Assembly: GCA_037043455.1 (NCBI GenBank)
Contig: JAWPHD010011208.1
Coordinates: 1 to 64,000, forward strand
Direction: 5' to 3'
Origin: Cyrtodaria siliqua
Taxonomy: Eukaryota > Mollusca > Bivalvia > Adapedonta > Hiatellidae
DNA length: 64,000 bases
Shown: piece by piece, positions 62,861 through 64,000 of the stretch
How the letters are laid out: each line of letters opens with the position of its first letter
How positions within the stretch are numbered: the first letter of the stretch is position 1
The notes under the pieces: generated by a model
Told to the model about the DNA's origin: nothing
Seen by the model: only the letters and a program-made list of their open reading frames with translations
Databases searched by the model: none
Program-made: the position numbers and the translations under genes

Positions 62861-62869
62861 CTGAAATAA

Positions 62870-63540
62870 ACATTGATATTACAATCTCAAAAAATCATAC
62901 TGACATACTCCAACTAAAGAACAACTCCGAAAACGGTCTCGGTCATGAGATGGTATGGCAAACAATGCACAGATTCGAGGCGTAGAAATCCGTGATGACC
63001 TTTTGGATGATGCATTATACGTCTTGAATGTACGTATAGACTAAACAATCGCCAATCCAACCTATTAAAAATATATTTTAAAAATAGAATTGTGTTACCT
63101 GCTTAATGAATATTGTGCTACTATTTTCATATAAAAACCACATCAATTAAAGGAGAGATGTATAGACAAATGTACCTATTATATTATTTTATTCATTGAG
63201 TAAAAATAGGAGATGAAGACCATATTATAATCATATAAAATCAATATTGGAAGGCACATTAATAACGAGTATAAACCGAACTGCATCCACATTTACCCTA
63301 TCTTGGTCGCGATGTTTAAAATACAACTTAGTGGAATTAAGCATTTTGCTGAAATAGTTATAGAAACTATTAACTGATCAAATAAATCAATACGCAGAAG
63401 AAACGTATGTAAAGAACACGTCTTATTTATCGTTCTGCCTCTTAAAATTAACAGTTAAGCACAGAACAGTCTAAGTCCTCCCAAATAGGATACGACCACA
63501 GTATGTTTTAACTATGATGAAGTTGGATCAAACAAATTAC
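62870..63540. other. Intron upstream of E1, no feature seen
   Basis: AT-rich; no exon with the missing vWD N-terminus was found here. Confidence 0.4.
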
Positions 63541-63845
63541 CCACCCATCAACATCAAAGACGCGACCAGAGATTAAGTCAGTATAGTCCAATGCGACACA
63601 TTTCAGTTAGGCCGAGACCAGAGAGTAGGTAAATTGCGAGACAAAATAACGAGGTCGCGACCAGAGCGTAGATAAAGCGGAATAGTTCAATGCGAGACTT
63701 ACTAAGCTACAACCAGAGCGTAGGTAAAGCAGTGAATTTCAATGAGAGACATACCAATAAAGCCACGACCAGAGCGTAGGTGAAACAGTAAAGAGCAATG
63801 CGAGACAGTCTAACGAGGTCGTGACCAGAGCTTAGATGTGTTAAC
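63540..63845. repeat. ~57-bp minisatellite, ~5 copies
   Basis: GACCAGAGCGTAGGTAAAGC and CAATGCGAGAC recur with (A/G)ACGAGGTCG variants. Confidence 0.85.
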
Positions 63846-64000
63846 TTCGTTTAGCAGTATATGCCAATTTTTTATATCTCAACCAGGCATGATATATCTG
63901 ATACAGATGGCCATCATGACATATCATCCTAATACAGTGGGAGTACATGAGTGGACACCATCTGTATGGGAGTTATGAGACATAATGTCCGATGGAGATA

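Larger units (their letters stand above)
60355..60741. mobile_element. 387-bp near-perfect inverted repeat, likely paired Penelope-like terminal repeats
   Basis: Two arms of about 185 bp (TAGATGGGGAAAAAAACATT ... complement at 60722-60741) meet at AAACAACACTGCCAAAC. Each arm contains CTCCTGATGAAGGCGTTAGC followed by CGAAAGCGCTTGAG. This phrase resembles the hammerhead motif described in Penelope-like element terminal repeats. No reverse transcriptase is present, so this would be a remnant or a non-autonomous form. Confidence 0.8.

Overview
The window is eukaryotic, AT-rich and repeat-dense. Its repeats point to a marine invertebrate, most likely a bivalve mollusc: a V-SINE-like tRNA-derived SINE, other tRNA-derived SINEs, many short palindromic MITEs, Jockey-like LINE remnants, and arrays built on the motif GGGCCATAACTC. 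The species assignment is inference.

One large minus-strand gene spans almost the whole window. I could place 24 exons with GT-AG junctions between 62860 (5') and 1617 (3'). Reading phases agree across every junction except one, between 36630 and 29819, where a C8 half-domain exon must be missing or unseen. In transcript order the product holds: a partial vWD domain (62.9-61.0 kb), C8 (59.4), TIL and VWC-like linkers (58.0-46.7), a second vWD (45.8-36.6), C8 (29.8), TIL (28.0-26.2), six LDL-receptor class A modules (25.2-12.8), a 14-residue Ser/Thr linker (9.0), a beta-rich cysteine-bracketed domain of unclear family (5.7-4.6), and a second identical linker (1.66). Both gene ends lie outside the window. 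The vWD-C8-TIL series followed by an LDLa cluster resembles SCO-spondin and other gel-forming vWD glycoproteins. The product is inferred to be secreted, disulphide-rich and multimeric or matrix-forming.

The rest is intron filled with mobile and tandem repeats. Positions 1-3982 are repeated almost identically at 7333-11317; this duplicates the linker exon and may also have duplicated the beta-rich domain beyond the window edge. Three degraded LINEs lie at 23.6-25.1, 32.8-33.8 and 37.7-41.2 kb. Long satellite-like arrays lie at 34.4-35.3, 41.2-42.3, 46.9-48.0, 52.6-54.5, 59.5-59.8 and 61.8-62.3 kb. A CTA/CTG-type triplet tract of about 800 bp sits at 45.9-46.7 kb. A 387-bp near-perfect inverted repeat at 60.36-60.74 kb carries a hammerhead-ribozyme-like motif on each arm, as in Penelope-like elements.

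The most unusual locus is the 3' end of the LDLa exon at 18.24 kb. Its last codons and splice donor are amplified as a 42-bp in-frame minisatellite, giving a ladder of at least four donors, each adding 14 residues without changing frame. Several repeats also abut splice donors within a few bases (E7, E10, E15) or duplicate one (E14).
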